Assembly (NCBI GenBank): GCA_041940025.1
Contig: JBGTSY010000013.1
Span: 1 to 64,000, forward strand
DNA length: 64,000 nucleotides
Direction: 5' to 3'
From: UBA5859 sp041940025
GTDB lineage: Bacteria; Pseudomonadota; Gammaproteobacteria; UBA5859
Part shown: piece after piece, positions 54,791 through 63,483 of the stretch
Position numbering within the stretch: the first letter of the stretch is position 1
Layout: every line of letters starts with the position of its first letter
Translations under genes and position numbers: made by a program
The notes under the pieces: generated by a model
Databases searched by the model: none
Seen by the model: only the letters and a program-made list of their open reading frames with translations
What the model was told of the DNA's origin: nothing

Positions 54791-56044
54791 TTATATGGAG
54801 GGGCTCACTGCAGTAGGTTCAGCAGACCGAATAGGCTGATTTTTTGCCGCTTCCATTAGCAGAGGGATGCCGCTTTCCAGATTTTGTTGTTGTGCTAATT
54901 TCTTTTCAGCAGGAGAGGCAAATTTTTCATCCCATTCCAATAGTCTGGGGGCCATCACCCGATGCCATAGGGGTGGGATAGCAGCCAATAGAAAACTGAG
55001 ACCATAGCCCCTAAAGGTTTCTGGTGCTTCCTCGGGAACAGCTTTTAACTCCCAAAAGTCCACATCTGCATCTGCATGATGGTGAGAGTGTCGATTGATG
55101 CCGGCAATCGCCCAGTAGGTGGTCATGGTGTTGTCATTCCACGCGTGATAAATCTTCATTGGTTCTGTGGGCACCCTCACTAATCCATGGTGTTCGATAT
55201 AATTGGCTGCCTCCAAAGCTAAATGGGGAATGAGGCCGATGATTAATATAAAGAGTAGCCCTAAGAGCCCACCCGCATAGATAAACATCAAGATCACGCC
55301 TGCCTCCATTGCCCAACCACGCAAAGCAATATTCTCCCAACTCCAGGGTGATTTCCCTTGCACGCTAAGGCGTTTTTTCTCTAGAGCCCAGGTCATTTTG
55401 TACTGGCCTATGATCGATCGCCAGATAAAGGGATATAAATTTTCTCCGCGTCTAGAGGTTGCGGGATCCGCAGGCGTGCAAACCAAATTGTGATGACCGT
55501 AAGGATGTCGAATAGAGAAGTAGGTAAATAGGCCGAATGCACTTCCCAAGCGCCCGATGAAATAGGTAAGTGGCTGCCCCACTCTATGGGTGAGTTCATG
55601 GCCCACAATTAAGGTGGCGCTAATCGCCGCGAGACCGCCTATTCCGATAATGGCATTCAACTGAAAAAGGGTATGGCTTTGGTGTACCGCGAGTGCATCA
55701 TAACCGAATATGTTTTGTATCCAGGCACCTATTCCCAAAAAGTCGTTGCCCATGTAGGCACCCGCAGCCCAGGCACATAACGAGATGTTGATTATCGCAA
55801 GAAATTGAGCAAAATATTCTAATCCGTAGAAGATTTCGGGATGCGCATATTGATAATCTTGTAGATCTTTAATACCGATCAACTCACCCAGTAGAAAGGG
55901 AATACCGAAGACAAGTAATAATATAAGTGGCCAATTACCCCCATGTAGTACCGCCGGGATACCTAATGCCACCACAAGAATTGATACTATAAAAAATCTT
56001 CCGTACAACCATACTGGTTTTAGTTTTTCCACATCCATCTCCAA
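54791..56044 (-). CDS. alkB: alkane 1-monooxygenase / AlkB-family membrane hydroxylase
   Basis: A 417-residue membrane non-heme diiron hydroxylase of the AlkB/XylM family. The histidine boxes are HELTHR (149-154), HPYGHH (180-185) and RHSHHHAD (318-325), with a fourth conserved histidine in NYIEHHGL (281-288). In classical AlkB the last motif reads HYG, and box three is followed by a shorter HPTRRYQ sequence, so this may be a divergent branch acting on medium-chain alkanes or other hydrophobic substrates. The membrane segments surround the boxes as expected. No rubredoxin gene is adjacent. Confidence 0.85.
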   Translation of the reverse strand: MEMDVEKLKPVWLYGRFFIVSILVVALGIPAVLHGGNWPLILLLVFGIPFLLGELIGIKDLQDYQYAHPEIFYGLEYFAQFLAIINISLCAWAAGAYMGNDFLGIGAWIQNIFGYDALAVHQSHTLFQLNAIIGIGGLAAISATLIVGHELTHRVGQPLTYFIGRLGSAFGLFTYFSIRHPYGHHNLVCTPADPATSRRGENLYPFIWRSIIGQYKMTWALEKKRLSVQGKSPWSWENIALRGWAMEAGVILMFIYAGGLLGLLFILIIGLIPHLALEAANYIEHHGLVRVPTEPMKIYHAWNDNTMTTYWAIAGINRHSHHHADADVDFWELKAVPEEAPETFRGYGLSFLLAAIPPLWHRVMAPRLLEWDEKFASPAEKKLAQQQNLESGIPLLMEAAKNQPIRSAEPTAVSPSI

Positions 56045-56155
56045 TGATAAGTAATGTCATTATTCTAGGTTGAAGACGTACTATAATTAATAAACCTTCG
56101 TATAAGTTATTGAATACTTTAATGGTAATATAATTTATATTTATTAATAAGCGAG

Positions 56156-56635
56156 TTAAATTCCGAGATACCGGGAACCGGCAGCCATGAGAACAACGAA
56201 GATGCCCAGATACATATTGATGGATATGACTGTACGTAATTTAACCATCTGGGCTGCCGCAGCTTGTTTGTCTCCAGTATCAATGGATTGGCACATTTTC
56301 TGAAAAGGACCAAATTGAATGTAGACAAAGATGCCAACCATAATGATGGCTAAGGTCATCATCAAGTGAATAGATATGGGTACCGCGCCGAATCCTCCCA
56401 ATCCATACAGCATCATCCAAAATCCAGTGATAAAAAGCACAATGATCGAGATCCACACATAGGTGAAAAATCGTTTATAAATTTGGCGCCACAGCGGTGG
56501 TAGCTCATTAGGTGGAATCATTTGGGAAGCGAACACCGGCCGCAATATCCAATAGCTAAAAAACATACCACCCACCCAGACTAACGCTGCCAATAGGTGC
56601 AGCATGATGGCAACACTCATGAAAAAATTCATCAT
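56156..56635 (-). CDS. CopD-like membrane protein
   Basis: A 159-residue inner-membrane protein with four hydrophobic segments. The start MSVAIMLHLLAALVWVGGMFFSYWILRP in pieces, with a histidine in the first helix and WVGGMFF, fits the CopD copper-resistance D family. Other histidines lie in the third segment (SIHLMM). It may handle heme or copper. It is 112 bases upstream of alkB on the same strand and could be cotranscribed, but nothing else links the two. Confidence 0.8.
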   Translation of the reverse strand: MMNFFMSVAIMLHLLAALVWVGGMFFSYWILRPVFASQMIPPNELPPLWRQIYKRFFTYVWISIIVLFITGFWMMLYGLGGFGAVPISIHLMMTLAIIMVGIFVYIQFGPFQKMCQSIDTGDKQAAAAQMVKLRTVISINMYLGIFVVLMAAGSRYLGI

Positions 56636-56663
56636 TTTGCGATCCTCAAGGGAATTTCAGCAA

Positions 56664-57506
56664 TCAGGGTACTAATGTTAACTGAGAAGAGTGTCGTTGT
56701 AACCAACCTCTAACCCTAAGTTTAATTGGTGTGACTCGACCTTGTAGATGGGTTGCTGGTAGGTGCATCCAGGTATATCGGGGATTGCCTGCTTTTATCG
56801 CAGTACGACGGTTTTGATTTTCAGTGTAATTTGCACCTAGGGGACGGGTGCGGATTTGCAGATCTAATGCCGGGATCTCTAGATTGGCCAGTAGATTGTC
56901 GGGGTGGTTCTCTGTGGAGAGTTGAGGGTGTCGAACCGAGTCGATACAGACTACTGTGAAGATAGGACCTTGATTAACATTCTCTGCAGCATTGGCGGCG
57001 AGTGTGGCTCCTAATCCTTCTCCAATGATTGCGAACTGTTTATAGCCCTGTTCTTTTAGATATTTGATTGCACTATCTACTCTGATCTTTATCTCTGCTA
57101 CCAATTCGTTTTGTGTGAATGGAAGTGTTTCGTATGCGGTGAATGGAGTATGTAGAGATAGAGATGCCCAACCGTGATTCGGCAGATAATTGCGCAATCC
57201 GGAAATAAGCGGTGCATCATTTGGCTGACCATAGGCGTCATGGAGCAGAATGACTGCGCCCAGCGCTTGTTTTCCCTTGTTCGCTATATATAGAGCGTGG
57301 ATCCTTTGTTTTCCTGTATCAATATTGATTAACTCTTCTGCACGTTCAGCGGATCCCAGTTGATAGAGAAAACGGGCACTTTCGACGGATCCTGCTTGAA
57401 TCTGATCCGTGGCCACCACCACTGCGAATAGACTTAAAATGAGTGGCCAAATTCTAGAATTTCGTTTGCCGGCAAGGGTAGCGACAGTTCGGTTTAATTG
57501 TTTCAT
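56664..57506 (-). CDS. DUF3530 family protein, alpha/beta-hydrolase-like, exported
   Basis: A 280-residue protein with an N-terminal hydrophobic segment (about 18-34) that is probably a signal peptide, followed by an alpha/beta hydrolase-like fold. The segments VILLHDAYGQPNDAPLISGLRNYLPNHGW and FAIIGEGLGATLAAN resemble the DUF3530 family. The nucleophile elbow is Gly-Glu-Gly-Leu-Gly instead of the usual Gly-X-Ser-X-Gly, so catalysis is doubtful. The start at MKQLNRT is preferred to a frame 23 codons longer. It is divergent from rpe. Confidence 0.75.
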   Translation of the reverse strand: MKQLNRTVATLAGKRNSRIWPLILSLFAVVVATDQIQAGSVESARFLYQLGSAERAEELINIDTGKQRIHALYIANKGKQALGAVILLHDAYGQPNDAPLISGLRNYLPNHGWASLSLHTPFTAYETLPFTQNELVAEIKIRVDSAIKYLKEQGYKQFAIIGEGLGATLAANAAENVNQGPIFTVVCIDSVRHPQLSTENHPDNLLANLEIPALDLQIRTRPLGANYTENQNRRTAIKAGNPRYTWMHLPATHLQGRVTPIKLRVRGWLQRHSSQLTLVP

Positions 57507-57629
57507 ACCTATTACTTCGGCGCCGAATGGTAAGCTGTGAATGATCTTCAAAAGGAGCGTACTGGCTGAAAACAAACCTGTTTTACTGTAAAGTGGCGCC
57601 TTTAAGTGGGGGCCATAGGTAGAAGATCA

Positions 57630-58313
57630 ATGAGCTTAGATTTTTGGATTGCACCATCGGTATTGGCGGCAAATTTGGCGCGTCTAGGCGATGAGGTACA
57701 GTCGGTGGTGGATGCGGGTGCAGATCTGATTCATTTCGATGTCATGGACAACCACTATGTGCCCAACCTCACTTTTGGACCATCTGTTTGTAAGTCATTG
57801 ATTCAATATGGCATTAAACAGCCAATTGATGTACATCTGATGGTGTCACCGGTGGATGATTTAATTCGGGCATTCGCAGATGCAGGTGCGCGCTATATTA
57901 GTTTTCATCCTGAGGCGAGCGAGCACGTCCATCGCAGCATTAGGTTGATCCGGGATCTGGGTTGTCACCCTGGACTTGTTTTTAATCCAGCAACCCCTCT
58001 TAACTATTTAGACTGGATGATTGATGAGTTAGATTTGATCTTACTAATGTCAGTCAATCCAGGATTTGGGGGACAAAGTTTCATTCCGGCGACGCTACCT
58101 AAAATTGGTGCAGTGCGAGATCACATTAATAGAAGCGGTAGAGCCATTCGTCTCCAGGTCGATGGCGGTATTTCCGCAGAGAATATTGCAGAAATTGCCA
58201 CAGCAGGCGCAGACACTTTCGTTGCAGGTTCTGCTATCTTTGGTGCAAACAACTATTCTCAGGTGATGGATCGCATGCGTTCAGCCTTAAACACTGTGGC
58301 CAAAACCAAATAG
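57630..58313 (+). CDS. rpe: ribulose-phosphate 3-epimerase
   Basis: A 227-residue TIM-barrel enzyme of the pentose phosphate pathway that interconverts ribulose 5-phosphate and xylulose 5-phosphate. Conserved motifs are IAPSVLAANLARLG, HFDVMDNHYVPNLTFGP, VHLMV, MSVNPGFGGQ and VDGGIS. The start MSLDFWIAPS is preferred to a GTG 24 bases upstream. It precedes trpE by 90 bases; in related bacteria a phosphoglycolate phosphatase gene usually stands between them and here it is absent. Confidence 0.96.
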   Translation: MSLDFWIAPSVLAANLARLGDEVQSVVDAGADLIHFDVMDNHYVPNLTFGPSVCKSLIQYGIKQPIDVHLMVSPVDDLIRAFADAGARYISFHPEASEHVHRSIRLIRDLGCHPGLVFNPATPLNYLDWMIDELDLILLMSVNPGFGGQSFIPATLPKIGAVRDHINRSGRAIRLQVDGGISAENIAEIATAGADTFVAGSAIFGANNYSQVMDRMRSALNTVAKTK

Positions 58314-58403
58314 CCATAGATCGCGGTAGTTGTAAACTTAATTCATCAGGACATCGTCTGAAGCTTGAATGGCGTGATTCATGTAGTCAGTAAGAGTTGG
58401 CAT

Positions 58404-59885
58404 ATGTTGGATAAGAATCAATTTGAACAGTATATAGAACAGGGTTATACCGCTGCGCCACTGGTACTCGAAGTGCTCGCGGATCTAGATACGCCCCTGT
58501 CGACTTTTTTGAAATTATCCGGCGGCCCTTACTCATATCTGTTGGAATCGGTACAGGGTGGTGAGGTGTGGGGTCGCTTTTCTGTGATCGGTTTACCCTG
58601 TCGTGAAGTGATTAAAGTGTATGGGGATACCATAGTTGTAGAGGATTCTGGCCAGATAGTAGAGAAAGAGCACTCTGATGATCCTCTCGCTTGGATAGAG
58701 AATAGATTTAGTCAATTCAAAGTAGTTGAGCCAGCCGAACTACCCATGTTTTATGGCGGCTATGTGGGATATTTTGGTTATGATACGGTCCGTCTGATTG
58801 AGCCCCGATTAAAGAATGGTGCAGGACGGGACGAACTGTCCATTCCTGATATTTTGCTCATGCGCTCCGAGGAGTTGGTGGTGTTTGATAACCTGAGGGG
58901 CAAGCTATTTATAATTGTATTGGCGCATAGTGAGGGCAGTCGGGATTTCGATTGGGCAACGACTCGTTTAGAAGAGTTGCGGCATAAGTTGCGTCAGCAA
59001 AAGCCTATTGATGGGGGTGTCCAGCAAGAACAGAAAGTAGCGAATGAGCGGGACTTTGTATCCGGGTTCACGCAACAGGCATTTGAGGAAGCGGTCACCC
59101 GTTGTAAAGAGTACATTTTGGCAGGTGATGTCATGCAAGTGGTATTGTCACAAAGACTGTCATTGCCTTTCAATCAAGCACCTCTGGATCTCTACCGCGC
59201 ATTAAGAACATTGAATCCTTCTCCCTATATGTTTTATCTTGAATTGGGAGAGTTCAGCGTTGTGGGTGCTTCGCCTGAGGTGTTAGTTCGTCGTGAGGCG
59301 GCGCGAGTGACAGTCAGACCCATCGCGGGTACGCGGCCACGGGGTCGGGACGAAGCAGAAGACTTAGCTTTAGAGAAAGAGTTACTCGCGGATCCTAAAG
59401 AGATTGCGGAGCATCTCATGCTGATCGATTTGGGCCGCAATGACATCGGACGGATTGCAAAAGTAGGGGAAGTAAAGGTCACAGAAAAAATGGTCATAGA
59501 GCGTTATTCTCACGTCATGCACATAGTTTCTAATGTTCAAGGAACGTTACGTGATGACTGTGCACTGCTGGATCCGCTCAGGGCTACCTTTCCAATGGGT
59601 ACCTTAACAGGGGCGCCCAAGGTGCGGGCAATGGAAATTATTGACGAATTTGAACCGGTGAAACGGGGATTATATGGTGGTGCTGTTGGCTACATTGCGT
59701 GGTCTGGAAATATGGATACTGCAATAGCAATTCGCACCGTTGTCATTAAGCAGCAACAGCTCTATCTTCAGGTGGGTGCTGGCATTGTCGCGGACTCAGT
59801 GCCACAGAATGAATGGGAAGAGACCATGAATAAAGGGCGGGCCATTGTCAAAGCAGTGCAACTCGCACAAAAGGGACTAAATTAG
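58404..59885 (+). CDS. trpE: anthranilate synthase component I
   Basis: A 493-residue large subunit that makes anthranilate from chorismate and ammonia. It opens with the tryptophan-feedback region including APLVLEVLADLDTPLSTFLKLS in pieces and the LLES motif, and the catalytic C-terminal part contains PSPYMFYLE, IAGTRPRG, DLGRNDIGR and TLTGAPKVRAMEIID. The start is the ATG of MLDKNQ, as in the family; an upstream TTG gives 13 extra residues. No leader peptide or attenuator was seen. It is the first trp gene of the cluster. Confidence 0.96.
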   Translation: MLDKNQFEQYIEQGYTAAPLVLEVLADLDTPLSTFLKLSGGPYSYLLESVQGGEVWGRFSVIGLPCREVIKVYGDTIVVEDSGQIVEKEHSDDPLAWIENRFSQFKVVEPAELPMFYGGYVGYFGYDTVRLIEPRLKNGAGRDELSIPDILLMRSEELVVFDNLRGKLFIIVLAHSEGSRDFDWATTRLEELRHKLRQQKPIDGGVQQEQKVANERDFVSGFTQQAFEEAVTRCKEYILAGDVMQVVLSQRLSLPFNQAPLDLYRALRTLNPSPYMFYLELGEFSVVGASPEVLVRREAARVTVRPIAGTRPRGRDEAEDLALEKELLADPKEIAEHLMLIDLGRNDIGRIAKVGEVKVTEKMVIERYSHVMHIVSNVQGTLRDDCALLDPLRATFPMGTLTGAPKVRAMEIIDEFEPVKRGLYGGAVGYIAWSGNMDTAIAIRTVVIKQQQLYLQVGAGIVADSVPQNEWEETMNKGRAIVKAVQLAQKGLN

Positions 59886-59898
59886 TTGTGACACTACT

Positions 59899-60486
59899 AT
59901 GTTGTTAATGATCGATAACTATGATTCTTTTACCTATAACCTAGTCCAATATTTCGGAGAGTTGGGTGTAGAGGTTCAGGTGTATCGTAACGATCAGATC
60001 TCAATTGCCGACATCGAGGCGTTGCAACCGAAGTGGATAGTGATTTCTCCTGGACCCTGTACTCCAGATCAAGCGGGGATCTCTCTAGATGTGGTCCAGC
60101 ATTTTATTGGCAAGATCCCTTTGTTGGGTGTCTGCTTGGGTCATCAAACTATTGCCCAGGCATTTGGCGGCAAGATTATTCGAGCGGGCTTGGTGATGCA
60201 TGGAAAAACATCGCAAGTGTTCCATCGTGGTGAGGGCGTATTCCGAAATCTTGAGGATCCTTTCACCGCCACTCGTTATCATTCTTTGGTGGTGGATAAA
60301 GAACAGCTCCCTGATTGTCTGGAAGTCACTGCTTGGACCAAAACTGAAGAGGGCGAGAGGGAAGAAATCATGGGGATTCGTCATAAGTCTTTAGCCGTGG
60401 AGGGGGTTCAGTTTCATCCCGAATCAATCTTGACTGAACATGGTCATCAGTTGTTGGAAAATTTTTTAAAAACTGCACAGGAATAG
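59899..60486 (+). CDS. trpG: anthranilate synthase component II (glutamine amidotransferase)
   Basis: A 195-residue class I glutamine amidotransferase that supplies ammonia to TrpE. It has the MIDNYDSFTYNLVQY start, SPGPCTP, the nucleophile Cys in GVCLGHQ and the catalytic His-Pro-Glu in VQFHPESI. It begins 14 bases after trpE and ends eight bases before trpD. Confidence 0.97.
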   Translation: MLLMIDNYDSFTYNLVQYFGELGVEVQVYRNDQISIADIEALQPKWIVISPGPCTPDQAGISLDVVQHFIGKIPLLGVCLGHQTIAQAFGGKIIRAGLVMHGKTSQVFHRGEGVFRNLEDPFTATRYHSLVVDKEQLPDCLEVTAWTKTEEGEREEIMGIRHKSLAVEGVQFHPESILTEHGHQLLENFLKTAQE

Positions 60487-60493
60487 CGTCGCG

Positions 60494-61513
60494 ATGGAAA
60501 TGAAACAGGCAATCCAGCAGCTACTCGACGGCAATGATCTGGATTTCAAAGAGATGACGCAAGTGATGCATAAGATCATGACCGGGGAGGCAACGGGTGC
60601 GCAAATCGGTGGTTTTTTGGTGGCGCTGCGCATGAAGGGGGAGACGATTAGCGAAATTAGTGCAGCCGCTCAGGTGATGCGTGATTTAGCCGCCCCTGTT
60701 CAAGTATCTGCCACTCATTTGGTGGATACTTGCGGCACTGGTGGAGACGGATCCCATACCTTCAATATTTCCACTGTGAGCGCCGTGGTGGCAGCGGCCG
60801 GAGGCGCGCGGGTGGCGAAACATGGCAATCGATCCGCTTCCAGTCAATCTGGTAGCGCCGATCTACTGGAAGCTGCAGGGGTCAATTTGGATTTAACCGC
60901 AGAGCAGGTGGCAACTTGCATCGATGAAGTGGGTATCGGCTTTATGTTTGCCGTCAAGCATCACAGTGCGATGAAACATGCGATTGGCGCGCGCAAAGAA
61001 TTGGGAGTGCGCACTATCTTTAATCTGCTTGGGCCGCTGACCAATCCGGCGGGCGCCCCCAATCAGGTGATTGGTCTATTTAGCGAGACCTTACTGATGC
61101 CAATTGCTGAGGTGCTCAAACAGTTGGGTAGTGAACATGTGTTACTGGTTCATGGTGATGGCGGCATGGATGAGATCTCACTAAGTGGTCCGACTCAGGT
61201 TGTTGAATTGCTCCAGGGTGAGATCAAGCAATACCAGATTTCCCCGGAAGAGTTTGCGATGCAGCGGCAACCAATGGCCAGTATACAGGTGCAAAGTGTC
61301 GAGGAGAGTCTTGCCATGGCGCACCGGGTATTAGATGATGACGCTATTCCCGCGCGGGATATAGTCTGTTTAAATGCGGGGGCAGCACTGTACGCAAGTG
61401 GTATCGCTCATACACTTGAAAAAGGGGTGAACAAGGCGAGGGCAGTAGTGGCTTCAGGCGCGGCTAAAGCGAAGTTTCAACAGTTAATAGAATTTACAAA
61501 AAATCAATTTTAG
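60494..61513 (+). CDS. trpD: anthranilate phosphoribosyltransferase
   Basis: A 339-residue enzyme that joins anthranilate to PRPP, the second step of the tryptophan pathway. The PRPP site CGTGGDGSHTFNIST, the KHGNRSASSQSGSADLLEA segment and RTIFNLLGPLTNPA are all clear. The length matches stand-alone TrpD, not a TrpGD fusion. Confidence 0.97.
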   Translation: MEMKQAIQQLLDGNDLDFKEMTQVMHKIMTGEATGAQIGGFLVALRMKGETISEISAAAQVMRDLAAPVQVSATHLVDTCGTGGDGSHTFNISTVSAVVAAAGGARVAKHGNRSASSQSGSADLLEAAGVNLDLTAEQVATCIDEVGIGFMFAVKHHSAMKHAIGARKELGVRTIFNLLGPLTNPAGAPNQVIGLFSETLLMPIAEVLKQLGSEHVLLVHGDGGMDEISLSGPTQVVELLQGEIKQYQISPEEFAMQRQPMASIQVQSVEESLAMAHRVLDDDAIPARDIVCLNAGAALYASGIAHTLEKGVNKARAVVASGAAKAKFQQLIEFTKNQF

Positions 61514-61533
61514 AATTCCAAAGGTGAGTGAAG

Positions 61534-61920
61534 ATGGGTAGAGAAATATTGGCAGAGGAACAGATCCATTCTGCGATTCGGCAACAAATTGAAAGTAATC
61601 ATGCAGATTTGCTAAATGAAGTGAAACAGGCTATTGCTGCCAATGATGTGGTAGTGGTCGGTATGGCGCAAAATCCACATGTGAAACGTGTGCGTAAGCT
61701 GTTAGCGGAAAAGAATATCAACTGTCTCTACTTGGAGTATGGAAGCTATTTTTCTCTGTGGCGCCGACGCCTTGCATTAAAAATGTGGACTGGCTGGTCT
61801 ACTTTTCCCATGGTGTTTGTCAAGGGTACTTTAATTGGTGGGGCCGATCAGGTGGATGCTTTGTTGAATTCAGGGGAGCTTAGTGCGCTGATAAATCGAC
61901 AAGAACGTGGTGCGGCTTAA
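61534..61920 (+). CDS. glutaredoxin-like protein lacking the active-site cysteines
   Basis: A 128-residue protein with a glutaredoxin fold. The helix after VVVVGMAQ, where glutaredoxins have Cys-Pro-Tyr-Cys, reads Asn-Pro-His-Val (47-50), so both redox cysteines are missing; the only cysteine is Cys64 in another strand. The cis-proline TFPMVFV and the GGADQVDALLNSGEL end are intact. The YLEYGSYFSLWRRRLALKMWTGW segment is a signature of a subfamily seen in other gammaproteobacteria. The ATG at 61534 has an AAGG box; a GTG six bases earlier is also open. It is embedded between trpD and trpC. Confidence 0.8.
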   Translation: MGREILAEEQIHSAIRQQIESNHADLLNEVKQAIAANDVVVVGMAQNPHVKRVRKLLAEKNINCLYLEYGSYFSLWRRRLALKMWTGWSTFPMVFVKGTLIGGADQVDALLNSGELSALINRQERGAA

Positions 61921-61936
61921 GAGTTAGTTAGATTCT

Positions 61937-62737
61937 ATGCAGCAGCCTCGGTCAGATATTCTGAATAAAATTTTAGCGCGAAAACGGCAGGAAGTGGATG
62001 AATCGCTAACACAGCTCTCACTGCCGCACATGCAATCATTGGCAGACCAAACCGTGCCGCCACGCTCTTTGGTCGCAGCGATGGGTGCCACACTCTCAGC
62101 AGGTAAGCCAGCGGTGATTGCGGAGGTGAAACGCGCGTCGCCTAGTAAGGGCGTATTGCGTGAAAATTTTATTCCTGCGGAAATCGCGCGCTCTTATGCT
62201 CAGGCTGGGGCGACAGCGCTATCAGTGTTAACCGATAAAGATTTTTTTCAAGGATCCGCACAAGCCTTACAAGAAGCGCGAGCGACCTGCTCGCTTCCGA
62301 TTCTACGTAAGGATTTTATCATTGATGCTTATCAGATTTATGAATCCCGCTATTTGGGGGCGGACTGTATCTTATTAATTGTCAGCGCACTCACACCGAA
62401 TCAATTAACCCAATTTGCCCAATTGGCAAAGACACTGTCTTTAGATGTGTTAGTAGAAGTACATGATAAGGTTGAGTTGGACTTGGCACTGGAACTGGAT
62501 CTGCCATTGATTGGTATTAACAACAGGGATCTCCACACCTTTGAAACCAGTTTAGAGACGACTATCGAATTATTGCAATATATACCTGAAGAGAAAATTG
62601 TCGTTACAGAGAGCGGTATTCACGAGAAAGCTGACGTTACCCGGATGCAACGCCATGGCGTCAACTCATTCTTAGTCGGGGAGGCTTTTATGCGGGCATC
62701 TGATCCGGGCAGTTGTTTGCAAGAATTGTTTTTTTAG
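61937..62737 (+). CDS. trpC: indole-3-glycerol phosphate synthase
   Basis: A 266-residue monofunctional TIM-barrel enzyme for ring closure in tryptophan synthesis. The N-terminal DILNKILARKRQEVDE, AEVKRASPSKG, LRKDFIID and GINNRDLHTFE motifs are clear, and the C-terminal SGIHEKAD ends the barrel. There is no TrpF fusion. Its 3' end overlaps crp by four bases in convergent orientation. The trpB and trpA genes are not in this window. Confidence 0.96.
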   Translation: MQQPRSDILNKILARKRQEVDESLTQLSLPHMQSLADQTVPPRSLVAAMGATLSAGKPAVIAEVKRASPSKGVLRENFIPAEIARSYAQAGATALSVLTDKDFFQGSAQALQEARATCSLPILRKDFIIDAYQIYESRYLGADCILLIVSALTPNQLTQFAQLAKTLSLDVLVEVHDKVELDLALELDLPLIGINNRDLHTFETSLETTIELLQYIPEEKIVVTESGIHEKADVTRMQRHGVNSFLVGEAFMRASDPGSCLQELFF

Positions 62738-63399
62738 CGGGTTCCAAAGACCACAATTTTTTTACCGGAGACGCTTATCAGTTCTTGTTCCTCCAGTGAT
62801 TTTAATACACGCCCAGCCATCTCGCGAGTACACCCGACGATTCTGCCCAACTCTTGGCGTGTGACACTGATCTGCATACCGTCAGGATGTGTCATGGCGT
62901 CGGGTTCTTTGCATAACTCCAATAAAGTACCAGCAATTCGACCTGATACATCCAAAAACGCTAAATCGCCTACTTTTTGGCTGGTGTGTCGTAGCCTGAC
63001 TGCCATCTGCCCCGCCAACTGGAATAGAATTTCTGTGTCCTGTTTGGCCATTGTGCGAAACTTACTGTAGCTCATTTCTGCGACTTCACACTGTACGCGG
63101 GTGCGGATCCAGGCGCTGCGGCTATTCACATGATCAAAGAGCGCCAGCTCTCCGAAAAAGTCGCCTGAATTCAGGTAAGCGAGCACGATTTCTCTGCCGT
63201 CATCATCTTCGTGCAGCACAGCAACGGATCCGGAGACAATATAAAAAAGTACATCCGAAGGATCACCGGCGTGAATGATGGTGGTTTTAGCAGGGTACGT
63301 TCGACGGTGACAGTGTTGTAAAAAGCGTTCGATAGCCGGATCGCGAGTAGTAGGCATCATGCTGCGGCGTGGGTCCTGTTGTAAAAGCGTAGAATTCAT
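62734..63399 (-). CDS. crp: cAMP receptor protein / Vfr-type regulator
   Basis: A 221-residue transcription factor of the CRP/FNR family. The cAMP pocket is present in GDFFGELALFDHVNSRSAWIRT, in pieces, with the Arg-Ser pair that contacts the cyclic phosphate. The DNA-binding helix has VGCTREMAGRVLK, with the base-contacting arginines and glutamate conserved. It is closer to Vfr/CRP than to FNR: there is no iron-sulfur cysteine cluster at the start. The position next to trpC is the same as that of vfr in Pseudomonas. Confidence 0.92.
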   Translation of the reverse strand: MNSTLLQQDPRRSMMPTTRDPAIERFLQHCHRRTYPAKTTIIHAGDPSDVLFYIVSGSVAVLHEDDDGREIVLAYLNSGDFFGELALFDHVNSRSAWIRTRVQCEVAEMSYSKFRTMAKQDTEILFQLAGQMAVRLRHTSQKVGDLAFLDVSGRIAGTLLELCKEPDAMTHPDGMQISVTRQELGRIVGCTREMAGRVLKSLEEQELISVSGKKIVVFGTR

Positions 63400-63483
63400 A
63401 AGGCATATTCTCTATCGGCGTCAGCACCTAATTCACAAGCTTTGTGATACTCTTAACTTCTTTTCTGTGCGGGAAGTCACATC

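Noticed and set aside
63433..63447. TCACA and TGTGA half-sites between crp and the OsmC-like gene, resembling a CRP operator
   Set aside because: The half-sites are in the wrong orientation and spacing (TCACA-N5-TGTGA rather than TGTGA-N6-TCACA).
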